This document shows positions 46,994 to 58,708 of a DNA stretch of 64,000 nt, in pieces. How positions within the stretch are numbered: position 1 is the stretch's first letter; each line of letters starts with the position of its first letter. Under the pieces are notes generated by a model. That model was not told where the DNA came from. It made no database searches and saw nothing but the letters and a program-made list of their open reading frames with translations. The translations under genes were made by a program, and so were the position numbers. This stretch comes from Irpex lacteus. Its lineage: Eukaryota > Basidiomycota > Agaricomycetes > Polyporales > Irpicaceae. The stretch covers positions 372,001 through 436,000 of the forward strand of contig MQVO02000007.1 of assembly GCA_001986395.2 (NCBI GenBank), read 5' to 3'.

Positions 46994-49900
46994 ATGGCCG
47001 ACCAAGCCAAGCCAACACCATCCTCGCCAACTCACTCCTTCCACAACGGCGAAGACGACCTCCAAGTCGAAAGTCCTACGGAACTCTCATTCAAACGGCG
47101 CCCCCGACTCGGACCCCTCAAAGCCATCTACACAAACACCCACACCCAAGTCGTCTTCCTCGGCTTCGTCTGCTTCATGTGTCCCGGCCTCTTCAACGCC
47201 CTCAACGGTCTCGGCGGCGGAGGCCAGGTCGACCCCACCACCAGTGCCAATGCCAACTCGGCGCTGTATGCGACCTTTGCTGTCGCTGCCTTCTTTGCTG
47301 GGTGAGTGCGATTCTCCTTCCACGCTCTCTTCTTTACTTCGTGGCGGAGGTGTCGGCGTTGCTGGGTACGAGTGGCGGACTCGGGCTGGTTTTCAATTAG
47401 TGGGTGGTCACCCGACCTCATTATTCCTTGAACGCTTTCAAGACCGAGTTAGATGCTCTGTCTGGAATGTCCGGACTCGGTTGGATTTGGGAAGTGGTGT
47501 GATGGGATGGGATGGGTATTCGGAATTTGGGATGGGAGGAGCGGGTGAGGCGCCGTTTGCTGTGTTCGTTGAGTGGAAGTGCGGGCAGGTTTGTGGAGGC
47601 TTGGGCACTACATATCGAGAGCCCCGACAAGGTTTTGCTAGCTGTGCAGATTGACGGTGCCAGGTGCGAGTGACACCCAGTCGTGCTCGGGACAGTGGTA
47701 TGATGTCGGAGTGCGGGGGTCTATTCGCATCTTATGGGTCCACTGGTGCGGGATACTTTATTTCCCCCTACGACGTACGGGCCGTATGACCTCCATATCG
47801 GGTTTTATGCTCGTTTGGGGTATATGCGAAGGGTATGGCCGAGCAGGGTGGTTTGAAGCACTCCATGCTCTTGATTGCCTTTCTTTCTTTCTTTCTTTAT
47901 TTCTTATACTTGGCCCTCGGCCGCGTAGTTCGTGCGACTCATCTTCCTCTGGCTTCTTACTTTTGTTTTTCGTGCTCGCTCGTACGCGGGAGAGCCGACT
48001 CTGCGTACGCTCTGTCATAGTCGGCTCTTCACGTATGTTATCCGAAGAGTGCGAGGGTTCTCTTTGCTCCGCATTTGAGCGGGGCGCTTCGTTTTCATCT
48101 GAGATATGTCGAGGGTTTGGTCGAGCGGGGTGTCTTCAAGGACTCCGTCCTTTCTTTCTTTTTATTTACTGTACGCAGGCCAAGCCATCATCTCAGCCGT
48201 CCTGTGATTATGGGATTCGGCTGGATATGGCTCGCGCACTCGACTCACCGACGCTATGAAGTGTCTTCGTGTCGACTCTCGAGCACGGTGGTATCGAAGT
48301 GCGCGATGTCCATGTTCACCCAACCTGATCACTCGGACTCAGCCTATCTGCTTGCTGTCTGACTTTGTTATTTTCGCCTTCGTCGTCCCGTTTACAAGTG
48401 ATTCATCTTCCGCTGACTCCTATGGCCTTCCTACTTCTCTTTATTTGTCATCGTGCTTGACCATATGATGGGAGAGCTGTCTCTGCGTACGCTCCGTCCA
48501 GAGTCGGCTCTTCACGTACGTTGTTTGCAGAGAGCGAGGGCTTCTTCGAGTTCATCTCCGCATCTTGTAATCACTCGTGCATTGTGCTTCATTTTCATCT
48601 GGTACATATCCTCGCAACTCTATATCGGGTTTCATGCTCGTTTGGAGTATCCCCGAGATATGGTACGGGTATGGTCGAGCAGGGTGTCTGGAGTACTCAA
48701 CTCTAGGCTCTCAACGATCTTTCTTTTCTAAGCCTTACCATGATCACGAGATCTGGCTGCCAGAGTGAACAAGGCGCACCCACTCACCCACCGATGCTAC
48801 CAACCAACTTGGTGTCGAGCACGGTGGCATCGAAGTGCGCGGGTTCATGTTCACTTTGACTTTCCCAGTCGGACTCGGCCTGCGTTCTGTCTGGTCCTTT
48901 TCTTATCGTCTCTCTTCACCGCGTGAATATGTGATTTATCCCCCGCCGAGCGCTGTCATCTTCACGCTTCTGTTTATCCTCCATCGCACTCGATGATTCG
49001 ATGGGAGCCGACTCTGTGTACGCTTTGTCCGGAGTCGGCTCTTTCTCGAGCACTGGCTTGCATACGATGTATCCTATACTACTCACCCGCCATCCCCAAC
49101 GCCTTGTACACGCCGCTTCTTCTATACTCAACAATGTTTGCGCACAATACTGACCACATTTTGTTTCTTGCATATGCAGGTCGATAAACAACGTCCTCGG
49201 CTCGAAGATTACTCTCCTCCTGGGGAGCATAGGCTACGCAATCTACATCGGTTCCTATCTGTACGTTTACTTCTTTTCATACCCTTCGTAGTAATCACTT
49301 CGTGCTCATCACACACCCTCCCTCCTTCCTCTCCCCTCTCTAATCCACTGCACAGCACAATAAACATCCACCCCTCCGCAAATGGCTTCGTCATCGCCGC
49401 AGGCTGCATCCTCGGCGTCTGCGCAGGCCTCCTCTGGACCGCCCAAGGTTCGCTCATGCTCGGCTACCCCACCGAGAATGAAAAGGGACGGTTCATTGCG
49501 ATATTTTGGAGTATATTTAATCTGGGGGTGTCGTTGGGGCTAGTGTTTCGTTGGGGCAGAATTTTCATTCGGAGGTGAGTTTGGATGGTTTTGGTTTTGG
49601 TTGTGTGCTGTGGTTGGTGAGGATGGGGCGGAGAGGGTAGGTGGGAGGAGCGGAGAGGAGGTGGGAAGGGCGGGGAGGCGCATCGCACGAGATGGACGCT
49701 AATCTGTCCATCGGATATTGGACATGAACGCAGAGTTCATACGCATGCCTGGCCCCTCCCCATCTCCCCCTTACTTCACCGCTGTGGGCTCGAATGGCCG
49801 GGCTCGCGCGCGTACGTCGTACGTCGCTCGATTGGTACGTAGCCACGGAAAGCAGCACTATCAGTCAAGCGACTGGGCGACTACGCGGCGAACTCTGAAC

Positions 49901-51451
49901 TCTAACCTCTAAACTTTATTCGCATTGGGTTGGCTTTGTTCCCCATTTTCTCCATCCCTTTCACCTCCCTCCTCTCCATTTCCGCCACTGTCTTTTCCCT
50001 CTGCCTATCAGAAAGATGTGTACTGACTGACTGACTGACCCACCCTCATTTTGTTGACAGGATAATTCCGGTGAGTTAACGCGCCCATTAAGGTTTCAAT
50101 TTTTAATCATTCATTCTTGCTGGCTAACCGCCGCCGCTCTACCTTCAACCTTCCAACGACAGTCGGTAATGGCACCTACGTGAGTCCCCTCCCTCTCCTC
50201 CTCCCTTCCACATCTCCCTCTTCTCACCCTCAACTAACATGACACACCCTCCAGATAGGCTTCATAATCCTCACAGGCATCGGCGTCCTCATCCCCCTCC
50301 TCATGGTGGACCCCAAACACATGGTCCGCTCCGACGGCACGCGCGTCCCCGTCCCGCAGCATCCGTCCTGGAAGACGGAGTTCGAGGGCTTGTGGGTCGC
50401 GCTGAGGACGGATCCCTATATTGTGCTCCTGTTTCCGATGTTTTTTGCGAGTAATTGGTTTTATACTTGGCGTGAGTTTCTTTCATCTATTTTATTGTTA
50501 CGGCGAGAGTGGGTCTCTGATGATACGTTGACATTTGATAGAGTTCAACGACTTCAACGGCGCAGTATTCAACATCCGTGCTCGCGCACTTAACAACCTC
50601 GTCTACTGGCTCTCACAAATCGTCGGCTCCGTCAGTATCGGTTTCCTACTGGACCAGCAGGGGATAAGTCGAAGGATCCGTGCGTTCAGTGGGTGGTGCG
50701 TGTTGGTCTTCATGGTCTTCGTGGTACACGTGTGGGCGTATTTTTACCAGAAGTGAGATTTTCCTTTCCTCTAACTGTTAGTGGCTGATGACTAGGTGAC
50801 TGACTGATGACTGTCTGACAGAGAATACACCCGCGCGATAGTCCTCTCCCAAACCTTCCACAAAATCGACATCTTCGACCGCCCGTACGTCGGGAGGATA
50901 TTCCTGTACATATGTTGTGGGCTGTTGGACTCGATGTGGCAGACGACGGCGTATTGGCTTATGGGCGCGATGAGCAATAATCCGAGCAAGTTGGCTCATT
51001 TTAGCGGATTTTGTGAGTGTCTTCTTTTTTGGGTTGGCTTGCCATACGAACTGGTGGACTGTGGACTGATGATGTGTTGTTATAGATAAGTCGATACAGA
51101 GCGCGGGCGCGGCGGGGATATGGAGGGCTGATGCCGTTGGGATCCCGTACGTGATTTTATTCTTATTTTAGTTTTATAGCGTAACTGAACTGTGTGACGC
51201 AGATACATGAACATGTTCATCTCGACCTGGGTACTGCTCGTCGCGGGGTTGGTGTTTGCGTTCCCGATGATCCATATGCGCGTGCAGGAGTACACGGACG
51301 AGGCGACGGATGATTTGTACGTATCCCGTTCCTTACTTGCGATTGAAGTTTAGTGTACTAATGCAGATGTCGTAGGTATGAACATGGAGAGTCGGATCAG
51401 GAGCTTACGGACGCTGCGCGACATGGTGGGCACATCGAGAAGCCCGCGTGA
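46994..51451 (+). CDS. UNC93-like MFS membrane protein, with apparent one-base frameshift
   Basis: Member of the fungal UNC93/DUF895 transporter family; substrate unknown. Exon 1 (46994-47301) reads MADQAKPTPSSPTHSFHNGE to ALYATFAVAAFFAG. It joins across a 1,877-bp intron (47302-49178) to SINNVLGSKITLLLGSIGYA, then INIHPSANGFVIAAGCILGV, WTAQGSLMLGYPTENEKGRF and IFWSIFNLG. The next residues should be GVVGASVSLGQNFHSE, and they are present, but in the +1 frame after a run of five G (49524-49528); one more G would restore the frame. Two microexons (50061-50070 and 50163-50179) give DNSVGNGTY. Later exons give IGFIILTGIGVLIPLLMVDP, NDFNGAVFNIRARALNNLVY, YICCGLLDSMWQTTAYWLMG and the C-terminus HIEKPA with stop 51449-51451. 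About 470 residues expected. Either a recent inactivation or a homopolymer sequencing error; every other exon is clean, so I favour error. Confidence 0.82.
47795..49045. repeat. Diverged tandem repeats filling the long UNC93 intron
   Basis: Three recurring blocks, seen by eye. Block A (gggagagccgactctgcgta...cggctcttcacgta) occurs at about 47989-48036, 48469-48518 and 49002-49045. Block B (gagcacggtggtatcgaagt...) occurs at 48281-48319 and 48817-48856. Block C (tatcgggttttatgctcgtt...) occurs at 47795-47851 and 48622-48690, with a degenerate version near 48098-48150. Order A-C-B repeats with spacings of about 480 and 533 bp. Confidence 0.75.
50061..50070 (+). other. 10-nt microexon of the UNC93-like gene
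   Basis: gataattccg, with ttgttgacag before it and gtgagttaac after it. With the next 17-nt exon (50163-50179) it encodes DNSVGNGTY in frame, filling a gap otherwise missing from the family alignment. Confidence 0.65.
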
Positions 51452-52209
51452 GCGAAAGAGCTTGGCTCTCTTCCTCACCTCCTCATGCCTTTGTCTCTAC
51501 CGCCCTTGCACATCATTCGACCTTCATCAGCAACCTCATTCTCCCATAACTCAGATACCACTACGAACACGCATACCCCTCACCTCTAAATCACCACACC
51601 ACACCTTGCCGATCCCCTCCCCGCATTCGCTCCTCCTACCTCTTGTTCAAGTTCAACCCAAAAGTCACGACATACTCCTCACGATCTCTACATCCTCCTG
51701 GCGCTTTATCTGGTCCGTATCTATTAATTGTCGAAGCTCTGTTGTTCTGTATTATTATCCTTGTCTTCTTTCCGGTTGTGCTTTTGCTGTCGATACATAT
51801 CAATGTTGCTTTGGAGATCCCTTAATGTCATTCTTTTTTTATGTCGGTGATACTGATCAGAGACTAGGTGGGCGTGGAAGGATATTCTGAGGGTTACAGT
51901 ATGCTCTTACTCGATTGTTGATGTTGCTATATTACTTACTCACCTATCTCAGTTTAATTGCAAGGCATAGAGGCAGCAATACTATCAGGAGGAGGATGGC
52001 ATGGTACGGCATAGGGGAGACAAATATAAGGATACATGACTATGCTATCGATACAGATTATGCGGGTTGTATACCCCGATGAACGTCTTTGTTGGAGACG
52101 TCCTGGATTCAAGGTCATCATGAGCAATGATTCGTCGTGCCACTTGAATGAAGCGAAGGATAACTCACGAAGTCAAGGAATACGGAAGCGGTTTATATCC
52201 AGACACAAT
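51452..52209. other. Intergenic, no gene recognised
   Basis: About 760 bp between the UNC93-like 3' end and the first Cys-rich mini-gene. Pyrimidine-rich just after the UNC93 stop. Nothing else recognised. Confidence 0.5.
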
Positions 52210-52497
52210 TTACCACCAGTTGTCGGGGTTGGCTTTAGAGCATTTGCAGGTGCGTTTCCCGCAGTCCCATGCTATGTAAGGCTTGTAAGCTCCGTTGACC
52301 CATTTAGTTTTCCAGGTGCATTCATTGACGGGAATTTGTCCAGAGAGGGCCGCCTGAGCGGGCATGTCAGAGCAGTGGCAGGAGAGACCATTGACGGATG
52401 ATTCGCCCCTGGAGGTAGACGACTCTGAGGATGTCTGGCACCGAGGGGAGTCAGCTTTTCTCCCATGAGTATACGAATGGGTTCGTGCACTAACCAT
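52210..52497 (-). CDS. Small Cys-rich protein, copy A (start-codon-only first exon)
   Basis: Not a family I recognise, but clearly homologous to the gene at 58709-58990. The proposed ATG at 52497 is followed at once by a GT donor (ATG|GTTAGTGCAC); the intron ends gtgccag. The second exon reads TSSESSTSRGESS, SCHCSDMPAQAALSGQIPVN, ECTWKTKWVNG and AYKPYIAWDCGKRTCKCSKA, ending PDNWW at stop 52210-52212. About 75 residues with six Cys; no signal peptide or membrane segment. Shared with copy B: LSG(Q/E)IPVNEC, YKP, DCG..TCK.SK.N..NW. Here the intron can also be read through in frame, so splicing rests on the comparison with copy B, where it cannot. Confidence 0.62.
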   Translation of the reverse strand: MVSARTHSYTHGRKADSPRCQTSSESSTSRGESSVNGLSCHCSDMPAQAALSGQIPVNECTWKTKWVNGAYKPYIAWDCGKRTCKCSKANPDNWW

Positions 52498-53571
52498 GAC
52501 AATCAAGTGTTGACGAGGTGAGTGTTTAAGTTACTGGATATTCGGCGTGCTTATTCAAGTTGAGGTACGCTCTCCTGAACAGAGCTTTTGGCCTTTAAAT
52601 ACTGCTGTAGAGCTCCTCTGGGAACAGTGGTCCATAGGCTCTACTAACAGAGTCTCAGCGAACCGCGTCGTGTTACGAATCGAGACAATAACCTACTCTG
52701 CTACGAACAAGGTAGACAGAGTCTGTGGTGACACGGCCATGAGTATCTCACGATCTTCGATAGCAGAATTCATATTCTCCAGAGCATAATGGGGCATTGT
52801 TGAAGACGGCGAGTTGAAGCTCGCCAGGTCCGGTGACTCGCCAAATGATGTAGCTTGTTGGAAAACAAGCACAGGAGCGCAAACAAAAGCCAGCTGCTCG
52901 TGCACTGGCCCAGTATTATACTTGATCCAATGCCCTGGAAACATTTTGTCTAGTCAGTAGCCACGATTTGCACAATGACGGTTATTGATTCAGTACTTGG
53001 CACATCCAGTACTTCCTTTTCAATACTTTGAGCGTCGAGGCCGCGACAACAGTGTTAGCGTTATTGCTTCTTCGCGTTGACTACCAATTGAATGCATTGA
53101 ACATGGAGAGAAGGGAAGGAAAGTGAGCAGTGAGTGACTCAGAAGCCACCGTCGCTGATCGTGATGCGCCGGCGCCCGGGTGCGAGTCTCAAATGGATGA
53201 GCGCGTGTCACTAGTACTTCCCATCGGCCACCATGTAACAACCTGACAAACAAACAAGGACTCGGAAAAACAACATGGAGGCACTCTTGATCTCGAAAGA
53301 ACAATAGCCAACTCGATGATGGAAGAAGCTCGCCCCAAACCCATATACGCTCCCCGCTGGGCCGCCACACATCCTCTTTCGCTCTCCTCTTCCCTCCGGT
53401 GGCAGCAAAGTCCTTCAGTGACCGCGACTCAAACTCACGACTGGGCATCTCTAGTACTTCGCATATCTTTGTGCTTGACGCATTGTAAGACGCGGCGTCC
53501 GTGACATTGTGAGTAAGCAAATATGTATTCTGCGGTTTCTTGAAGGCCTTCTGATATACGGGGATCAAGCA
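52498..53571. other. Intergenic upstream of kinase-like copy A
   Basis: About 1.1 kb. Holds gagttgaagctc at 52811, resembling a motif before the other kinase-like copies. No gene recognised. Confidence 0.45.
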
Positions 53572-55313
53572 ATGACTCGACAACTACTTGCAGCGCAGAG
53601 CGGATGGGACATAGTGGATGGCGAACCTCAGATTGTTCGCTGGGCAATAGCTTGGGAAGAGGATGGCAAACAATACAAAATCGAACACGGAAGGTCGCAG
53701 GTTTGATCTAGAAAAGCTCGACGCCCCCGAACCAATACCGCTCGAACACCTTACCACCCCCTGGGTGGACTCCTACCTCGAAGCTCCTAAGCCGCTACCA
53801 CCCAACTCCTTTATCAAGTCAAACCCCGCTATCAATTACGAGCCGGCCCATCCTACGCTGCTATCAGAGCTGACGCGCAAGGAAGTACATGTATACATGA
53901 AGCTCGTACGCTCGCCACATCCCAATATTTGTCCCTTCTATGGCTGCGTTCGGGAAGGTCAGCAAGTTACCGCATTAGCGCTAAAGCGGATTCCCCATGC
54001 GTTTCCTCATATCTGGAAGGACACCGAGATTCAAGTCCCTAAGCTGAAGATCTTACGCGGATTGAAGCGTGGCCTGGGTCATTTGCACAATCTCGGCATT
54101 ATACATAACGACATTAACTCTACCAACGTCCGCTTGGATGAGTCTTTCCAGTCTGTTATCATCGACTTCAATACTGCCCATCCCGAAGGCGCGCCTCTGT
54201 CTTCTGGAGGAACCCCTGGGTGGTTCAAATCAAGTGAATTCTCGCTCAGAGAGAATGATATCTTTGGACTTGGTATGTTCGCAAAGTGGCTAGATGGTTG
54301 GAAAATAGATCCATTTGAAGACCTTGATGTGCGTTATTTCCGTGAAACAACAAGAACCATGGTTGCGAACTCACAACGCGTTTTACTAGTCAATGCATCC
54401 ATGGACGGAAGACTATCTGGCGGCGAAGATCATGACCGTTGCTACTTCGTCTGGGCTCTGCAATAAGATCTTAGCCCGCGCGTTTTGTGAGCATCGTCCA
54501 ATTATATCTTCTGTTTCTTATGTGACATATACGGATATTTTCCAGATACGGGTGCGCATCTAACGGTGTTGAATGACACTGCGCAATCAAATTCTATCGG
54601 GATTCCTCTGCATCTCCTTAACGAACGTATCGCATTTGCGCCAGCTAAATCTCGTGAACAGTTCGAGCAAGCGTGGGCTATGACTTGTGCGGGCCTCCGT
54701 TCGGACGAGGCAGATGTTGTGTTCTTCCCCGTCAGTACGTCGATTCCTCATGCGTATTATGACGAGTTTGATACTCACAAACGATCTATCTTTAGCATCG
54801 GACATCTTATCCGAAGATAGCGACGAGCTTCGACTGCTCCGTAATCTGCTATTCACTTTGCCTCACAATTTACGGCACCCTCGGATGCAGCCACGCATTA
54901 TACTCGCTGACAACGATTCCAGTCTATCCACTCGACACGATCGCCGAAAACTCGAAAACGTCCTGAAAGAGCTCGTCAAGGATATACGGACGCCTCTGAC
55001 GGGTTCTTCGCCCGCTTCAAATGAACCATTTGGTAACTTCGTGCTCGTACAACCAGGGGGTTGGTTCTCCTGGAACAGGCTTCGCGCTTATTTCTGGCAA
55101 AATTCTGGCGCATTTCAGAAGACACCACACCTGATCTTACCAGATGATCTCATGGAATTCGTTGTCGAACCGGCGGAAAGGGAGGACAGCAAAGGTTGGG
55201 GACTCCTGGATAATCTCACAGAGCGCATCGACGATCCCACTCTCCTCGCATTCGTCGCTGCCCAAGCTGCACTCACCGTCTGTGCTACGTATAAGCTTGC
55301 TTGGGTTTCGTAG
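53572..55313 (+). pseudogene. Divergent protein-kinase-like gene, copy A (frameshifted near N-terminus)
   Basis: Paralogue of copies B and C. The ATG at 53572 gives MTRQLLAAQSGWDIVDGEPQ and AIAWEEDGKQYKIEHG. An extra base at about 53687-53703 (16 nt where copy B has 15) then throws the frame, and the homologous sequence continues in another frame as GRRFDLEKLDAPEPIPLEHL. An ATG at 53663 in the second frame could yield a protein lacking about 35 residues. The kinase-like core shows HPNICPFYGCVREGQQVTAL, LGHLHNLGIIHNDINSTNV (HND for HRD) and VIIDFN (DFN for DFG). Exons joined by three short introns give PWTEDYLAAKIMTVATS, AHLTVLNDTAQSNSIGIPLH, RHPRMQPRIILADNDSS, FVLVQPGGWFSWNRLRAYFW, and the tail AFVAAQAALTVCATYKLAWV with stop 55311-55313. 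Only the N-terminal frame is broken. Confidence 0.75.
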
Positions 55314-56203
55314 TCGGTTTGGCCACTGTGGCTATCGTATAATTCTCAAACTTAGACCGAGAAACAAAGCATAATTGCTTTCTTTTGTTCTTTGTTGCGC
55401 TCGTTGTCGAGCAAGGGGAGCTGAGAGCCACGAGCGTGGGCATAGATGTGATAGTGCCGTTGCTTTTGCTATCGACTTGCCATCATTCTAGAAGAGATCA
55501 TCGGAGGTTCGAACCGAACTTGTGGGTCTTGTATTTTCCTACTCACAAAAGATCACTGATCATGCATAGCCTACTCAAACACTACTTTGGAAGGGTACTT
55601 GTTCTCGATATCGATGCTTCAAGTTGATGCATTGGTATCAATGCCAGCGGCCCGGGGAACCAGAGCTGTCACACAACAGGCTTGGCCAAAATGTGGCGTG
55701 CAGTCATCGTTGCCAGTGAACTCCAATTATCGCATTCTGTCCCCCCTACTGCATCTTCCCATTCAATAGCCAACCATGATCAAGAAACAGCGATAATTGC
55801 GGGCCAAGGCTTGCTTGTCTGCTCACTGAGTACGCCGGTGCCCGGGTTCGTGTCACATATGCACAATGAGCGTTAATCTTATGTCAGTAAGTCGATCAGC
55901 ACTGCAAGGGACACAACTGGGGACGGTCCACTGATGGAAGACTTCATCCAAAAAAACTTATATTATCTTCTCTCATGCGCCTCTTCTTTTCCCGCTTTGC
56001 TCTCCTCTCAACCACACACTGTGGCGGCCGAACTTGAAGTCCTTTGGCGACCGTAACTTCCACGACCGCAACCAAATTTGGGTGGTTCTATCGCCACGCA
56101 GACTTCTGTGTTCGAGGCGCAATAGAAACGGAGCTTGCTATACTGTGAGTGGCGTACACAAATACTACCCCATAATACACTGATGCCCTGATATCTCCGA
56201 AGC
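55314..56203. other. Intergenic between kinase-like copies A and B
   Basis: About 890 bp. A ggttcgaacc palindrome at 55506-55515 resembles a tRNA B box, but no tRNA fold accompanies it. gaacttgaagt at 56030-56040 lies about 165 bp before copy B. Confidence 0.45.
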
Positions 56204-58006
56204 ATGGCTCGACGACTCCTCGCAGTGTACGACATGTTCGGTGAAGTGGACGGCGAACCGCAGATCATTGGTTACTGGATAGCTTGGGAAGAAGACGGCA
56301 AGCAGTACAAGCTCGAATACAAAGGCCGTACCTTTGATCTAGAACAGCTCGACGCCCCCGAGCCGATACTGCCGGAACATCTCACTACTCCTTGGGTGGA
56401 ATTCTACCTCGAGGCTCCCGATACCTTGCCACCAGACACCTTTCTCAAGTCGAAGGACGCGATTAGATATGAGCCAAGCAATCCCACTTTATTGTCAGAG
56501 TTGACGCGGAAGGAGATCGAGATATACATGAAGCTCGTACGCTCGCCACATCCCAACATCTGTCCCTTTTATGGCTGCGTTCGGGAAGGCCAACAAGTCA
56601 CTGCGTTGGCGCTGAAGCAGATTCCTCTGGAGTTTCCTTACATCTGGAAGGACGCAGGGATCATGGTTCCCAAGCTGAACCTCTTGCGTGGCCTGAAACG
56701 CGGCTTGGATCATTTGCATAATCTCGGGATCATACATAACGACATCAAAACTACCAATGTTCGCTTGGACGAGTCTCTTCAGCCTGTCATCATAGACTTC
56801 GATAGTGCTCTTCCCGAAGGCGAACCGATGACTTCAGCAGGAACTCCGGGCTGGTTGTGCTCAAGCAAAGTCTCGTCTAAGAGTAACGACCTATTTGGCC
56901 TTGGTATGTTCGCGAAGTGGCTGGATGGCTGGGAGATAGATCCCTTTGAAGATCTTGATGCATATGTACGTTATGGTAATGCAACACGATGAGATATGAC
57001 CGCGAACTCATTGGGTGTTTTACAGACAACGAGTCCATGGACGGAAGACTACCTGGCGCCGAAGATCATGGCCGTTGGTACTCCGTCTGGGCTCTATGAC
57101 AATATCTTGACCCCCGCGTTTTGTAAGCATTGTTCGATCGTATTCTCTGACTCTAATGTGACGTATATCAATCTTGTCCAGATTCGAGTGCGCATCTAAC
57201 GGTGTTGAATGATACTGCGCAGTCGAATTCTATTGGGATTCCTCCGCCGCATCTCCCCAACGAACGTATTGTATTTACGCCAGCTCAATCTCGCGAACAG
57301 TTCGAGCAAGCTTGGTTTACAGCTTGCTCAGGCCTCCGTTCGGATGAAGTCGATGTTGTGTTTTTCCCTATCTGTGCGTTGATCCTTTATACGTAATATG
57401 ACGAGGTTGATACCTATAAACGATACCTTTAGCATCCGACATCATATCTGAGAATAGCGACGAGCTTCCTCAGCTTCGTGTCCTATTGTACACATTTCCC
57501 CAGAATCTACGTCATACTAGGATGCAGCCACCCATCGTCTTGGTTGACAGCAATTGCAGCCTGTCCACTCCTCTCGCTCGTGAAAGGCTAGAACAGGTCC
57601 TGAAGAAACTTGTCCAAGACGTTTGGATCGCTGATATCGGCATGCCCAAAGTTAGCGAGGATACGATCGGTGCCACATCGGATACCCCAGCCATCTTCAG
57701 TAATTTTGTTCTCGTACACCCTGACCGTGACGGTGGGTCCTCTTGGAACAGACTTCGCGTTTGCTTCTGGCAGTCCTCAGAGCCTGCTGAGCGGGCGTTC
57801 TCACACAAATCATATCTCGTCGCACCCAATGACCTCGTTGACTTCGTACTTGATCCGCCGTCGGAAAGGGAATCAGTTCAGGATGGAGACACATGGAAGC
57901 CCGCGCGATGAATAACATTCAGAACGTCGCCAAACTCTATGTATCTGATATCGCGGCTGTTGTTTGTGCTCTCTATAAACGTCTCTGGTATACTTCCTAT
58001 TTGTAA
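56204..58006 (+). CDS. Divergent protein-kinase-like gene, copy B (C-terminal frameshift)
   Basis: The ATG at 56204 gives MARRLLAVYDMFGEVDGEPQ, YWIAWEEDGKQYKLEYKGRT, FDLEQLDAPEPILPEHLTTP, SPHPNICPFYGCVREGQQVT, LDHLHNLGIIHNDIKTTNVR and VIIDFDSALPEGEPMTSAGT, all open. Exon 2 after the intron at about 56965-57026 gives TTSPWTEDYLAPKIMAVGTP; later exons give LTVLNDTAQSNSIGIPP, FFPI, SSDIISENSDELPQL, RMQPPIVLVDSNCSLS, FVLVHPDRDGGSSWNRLRV and YLVAPNDLVDFVLDPPSE. The frame then stops at 57909-57911 (KPAR). In the adjacent frame the sequence continues IQNVAKLYVSDIAAVVCALY, matching the hydrophobic tail of copies A and C, to a stop at 58004-58006. So the copy either has lost its tail or carries a frameshift near 57905. 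Kinase-like domain intact: catalytic HND Asp and metal-binding-type DFD present. Confidence 0.75.
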
Positions 58007-58708
58007 CCGGAAGCACTCCGAGTCATACTATCGTCTCAATTGTATCGACCGAAACATCATACTGCTAAAGACACGTATGAGGCTAATCGCCGTCATTGGT
58101 CAAAGCAGTGAGCTATACCCATGAGGCTGGTATCTATTCGCAGCCATGTTACTCAGAAACGCTGTAAGGAATCTCTATGGTTGAAATGTGCAATCAGTGT
58201 ATTTGCCGTCAACTCGACCGGCTATACTACTCCCTCGAGGACTTCCCCGAGGTCGGGAACTCGAGGCGGGCGTGACTCCATACGTTTGTTATCGTCCATA
58301 CTATCCATTGAGATACGAATATAAACATTGGCACTTGAATTGTATTAATATGGATAGTACTCGTGTGACTATTGATCACTGGTATGAGCAGACTCGGAAC
58401 TTGAGAGTATCCAGGTTTCGTTGTTATGGAAGAAGAGAAAGAGAATCCAGTTATTATATAACAGCTACGTAGTAAAGTATGGGAAGGGGGAGATAAGAAT
58501 ACTAGCGAGATAGTCCACAATATTGTATGCTACACGACATCATGTCTGCGGGTGAGCCCTTGACTTTGAGTTCAAAAATTGTAGGCAACGGATAGCCAAA
58601 CGGTCCGATTCAGCTACATCATGACATGAGCTAAAGATCTACAGATAATTCAACTCGAAGGCCTCACGTACTGGAGCGTGGCGCGTTTTTAGCGTGATAT
58701 ATGGGAAT
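58007..58708. other. Intergenic, no gene recognised
   Basis: About 700 bp between kinase-like copy B and the second Cys-rich mini-gene. Nothing recognised. Confidence 0.5.

Noticed and set aside
47302..49178. Coding genes inside the long UNC93 intron
   Set aside because: Open frames here are repeat-derived on both strands and show no protein family features.
55506..55515. tRNA B-box-like palindrome ggttcgaacc
   Set aside because: No matching A box at suitable spacing and no acceptor-stem pairing around it. Not called as a tRNA.
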